Origin: an uncultured Clostridia bacterium | GTDB lineage: Bacteria > Bacillota > Clostridia > Peptostreptococcales > Anaerovoracaceae | Direction of reading: 5' to 3' | DNA length: 7,904 nt | Assembly (NCBI GenBank): GCA_937928455.1 | Contig: CALFUG010000159.1 | Coordinates: forward strand, 1-7,904 | Shown here: piece after piece, positions 6,765-7,904 of the stretch | Numbering within the stretch: the stretch's first letter is position 1 | Layout of the letters: the number at the start of each line of letters is the position of its first letter | The notes under the pieces: generated by a model | Seen by the model: only the letters and a program-made list of their open reading frames with translations | What the model was told of the DNA's origin: nothing | Databases searched by the model: none | Translations under genes and position numbers: made by a program

Positions 6765-7364
6765 CTACAACGTCCTTCTTCCCTCCATGGCCTTCATGAT
6801 GGTTACCTCATCGGAGTAGTCCAAATCTCCTCCCACCGGTATGCCATGAGCAATACGACTGACCTTGATGCCACTTGGCTTCAGAAGACGGGCAATATAC
6901 ATAGCGGTGGCCTCTCCTTCAATATTGGGGTTAGTGGCTAAAATGACTTCTTCCACATCCTCCTGCTGAAGGCGGAGAATCAATGGCTTTAGATTAATCT
7001 CCTCCGGACCAATGCCATCCATGGGAGAAATCACGCCATGGAGAACATGGTACTGCCCCCGGTATTCCCGAATTCTTTCAATGGCCACAACATCCTTGGG
7101 GCTTTCCACTACACAAATCACCTTTCCGTCTCTGGTCGAATCTTGACACAATAGGCATGGGTCTTGATCCGTCAAGTTACCGCATACCGAACAATACGTC
7201 ATGGTCTCCTTGGCATCATGGATTGCGGAAGTCAGTGCCTCCACTTCCGAGGAGTCCAAAGATAACAAATAAAAGGCCAATCGCTGGGCGCTTTTACTTC
7301 CAATGCCCGGCAATTTGGCCAATTCCCCAATCAGTCTGGATAACGGCTTAGCATAATATCTCAT
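6765..7364 (-). CDS. recR: Recombination mediator protein RecR
   Basis: The 199-aa product is full-length RecR. With RecO, and RecF in some settings, RecR loads RecA at single-strand gaps during recombinational repair. The N-terminal helix-hairpin-helix is LPGIGSKSAQRLAFYLL (18-34). The zinc site is C58-x2-C61 and C70-x2-C73. The Toprim domain begins VICVVE (82-87) and continues through NPNIEGEATA (145-154). The conserved end has HGIPVGGDLDY (173-183) and a terminal MEGRR motif. The ATG at 7364 follows AAAGGGGA, and the N-terminus MRYYAKPLSRLI is as expected for the family. It starts 30 nt after ybaB stops, which indicates cotranscription. Confidence 0.98.
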   Translation of the reverse strand: MRYYAKPLSRLIGELAKLPGIGSKSAQRLAFYLLSLDSSEVEALTSAIHDAKETMTYCSVCGNLTDQDPCLLCQDSTRDGKVICVVESPKDVVAIERIREYRGQYHVLHGVISPMDGIGPEEINLKPLILRLQQEDVEEVILATNPNIEGEATAMYIARLLKPSGIKVSRIAHGIPVGGDLDYSDEVTIMKAMEGRRTL

Positions 7365-7394
7365 CGAATCCCCTTTATCTCTGGCTTCCCAATA

Positions 7395-7748
7395 TTACAA
7401 TCCGGGAATTCCCAATCCCCCGGTTACTTTACTCATTTCCTGGGAAGAAATCTCTTCGATTTGACGAAGGGCTTCATTGGTGGCAGTCAGAATCAAATCC
7501 TCCAACATTTCTGCATCATCGGGATCCACCACCTCCGGTTTAATTTCCACCTTGGTTAATTGACGGGCTCCATTCACTGTAATGGTCACCGCCCCTCCTC
7601 CAGAAGTGGCCGAGGTCTCCATTTGATCAATCTCGTCTTGCAATTCCGCCATCTTTCGCTGCATGGCCTGCATTTGGGCCATTTGCTTTTGCATTTGCCC
7701 CGCATTTCCGCCTCCCGGCTTCTTGCCGGCTTTCATACCCTTACCCAT
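7395..7748 (-). CDS. ybaB: YbaB/EbfC family nucleoid-associated protein
   Basis: This 117-aa protein belongs to the YbaB/EbfC family of small dimeric DNA-binding proteins that sit between dnaX and recR in many bacteria. A glycine- and lysine-rich start (1-16) leads into a Met/Gln-rich helix (18-44) that forms the dimer arm. The central sheet has GGGAVTITVNG (50-60) and KVEIKPEVVDPDD (66-78), and the C-terminal helix (79-106) ends in a glycine-rich tail. The family binds DNA in characterised members; the role here is inferred. The ATG at 7748 follows AAGGAG by 8 nt. M5 is a possible alternative start but lacks as good a site. The ribosome binding site lies inside the end of the upstream gene, so translation is probably coupled. 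Confidence 0.96.
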   Translation of the reverse strand: MGKGMKAGKKPGGGNAGQMQKQMAQMQAMQRKMAELQDEIDQMETSATSGGGAVTITVNGARQLTKVEIKPEVVDPDDAEMLEDLILTATNEALRQIEEISSQEMSKVTGGLGIPGL

Positions 7749-7751
7749 ATA

Positions 7752-7904
7752 CTATTCTCCTTCTCCTTGAATAATAAGGGGGGCTTCCCCCATCAAATCG
7801 CTTAACTGGGTCACCGTTTCCACCGGTGTGCCCTTCTTTTCTTCTACGGATTCATCCTGCTTTTCTCGAATCTCCAACTCTCGAGCCAGCCCCGTAATCT
7901 GCTC
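7752..7904 (-). CDS. dnaX: Probable DNA polymerase III gamma/tau subunit (C-terminal 50 residues)
   Basis: An open frame enters from the right edge of the window and stops with TAG at 7752-7754, leaving 50 codons. The residues are highly charged (ARELEIREKQDES, 7-19) and end in LMGEAPLIIQGEGE, which resembles the weakly conserved end of DnaX proteins. The main support is position: the stop is 3 nt before the ybaB ATG, in the standard dnaX-ybaB-recR order. DnaX is the clamp-loader subunit of the replicative polymerase. The catalytic part is outside the window, so the call rests largely on context. Confidence 0.8.
   Translation of the reverse strand, partial: EQITGLARELEIREKQDESVEEKKGTPVETVTQLSDLMGEAPLIIQGEGE

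Overview
The window reads as ordinary chromosomal DNA from an anaerobic low-to-mid-GC Firmicute, most likely in the Clostridia. The support is: strong AGGAGG-type ribosome binding sites before most genes, SigA-like promoters, the Firmicutes gene order dnaX-ybaB-recR, and a large single-chain pyruvate:ferredoxin oxidoreductase typical of fermentative or acetogenic anaerobes. I cannot name a genus from the sequence alone.

Layout from left to right. The left edge (1-281, minus) holds the N-terminal 93 residues of a sodium-dependent NSS/SNF-family transporter, cut by the window. A 216-bp divergent intergenic region (282-497) carries a near-consensus promoter for it on the minus strand and an extended -10 promoter on the plus strand for a YbaK/EbsC-type aminoacyl-tRNA deacylase (498-965), the only plus-strand gene. 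A hairpin with T-runs on both sides (992-1020) separates that gene from the convergent PFOR gene (1047-4667, minus, 1206 aa), which has its own promoter (4711-4739). A 13-bp-stem hairpin (4784-4815) then closes the next transcript upstream, which encodes an APC-superfamily amino acid or polyamine transporter (4856-6544, minus, 562 aa) with two predicted helices beyond the usual twelve. On the right is the 3' end of a replication/repair operon, all minus strand: the last 50 codons of a gene that is probably dnaX, then ybaB and recR, closed by a weak terminator at about 6651-6675.

How the genes may work together. PFOR oxidises pyruvate to acetyl-CoA and passes electrons to ferredoxin or flavodoxin. 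Two amino-acid-type transporters with separate promoters flank its neighbourhood, which fits amino acid uptake feeding pyruvate metabolism, but no shared transcript links them. DnaX, YbaB and RecR form the conserved DNA-maintenance cluster. YbaK stands alone as a probable translation quality-control enzyme.

I saw no mobile element, CRISPR array, tRNA or rRNA, and no sign of a new multi-gene system. The items most worth a second look are the C-terminal extension of the APC transporter with its Trp-rich loop, the glycine at the outer-gate arginine position of the NSS transporter, the dyad at the predicted NSS transcription start, two short motifs shared by the upstream regions of both transporters, and the hydrophilic tail of PFOR.
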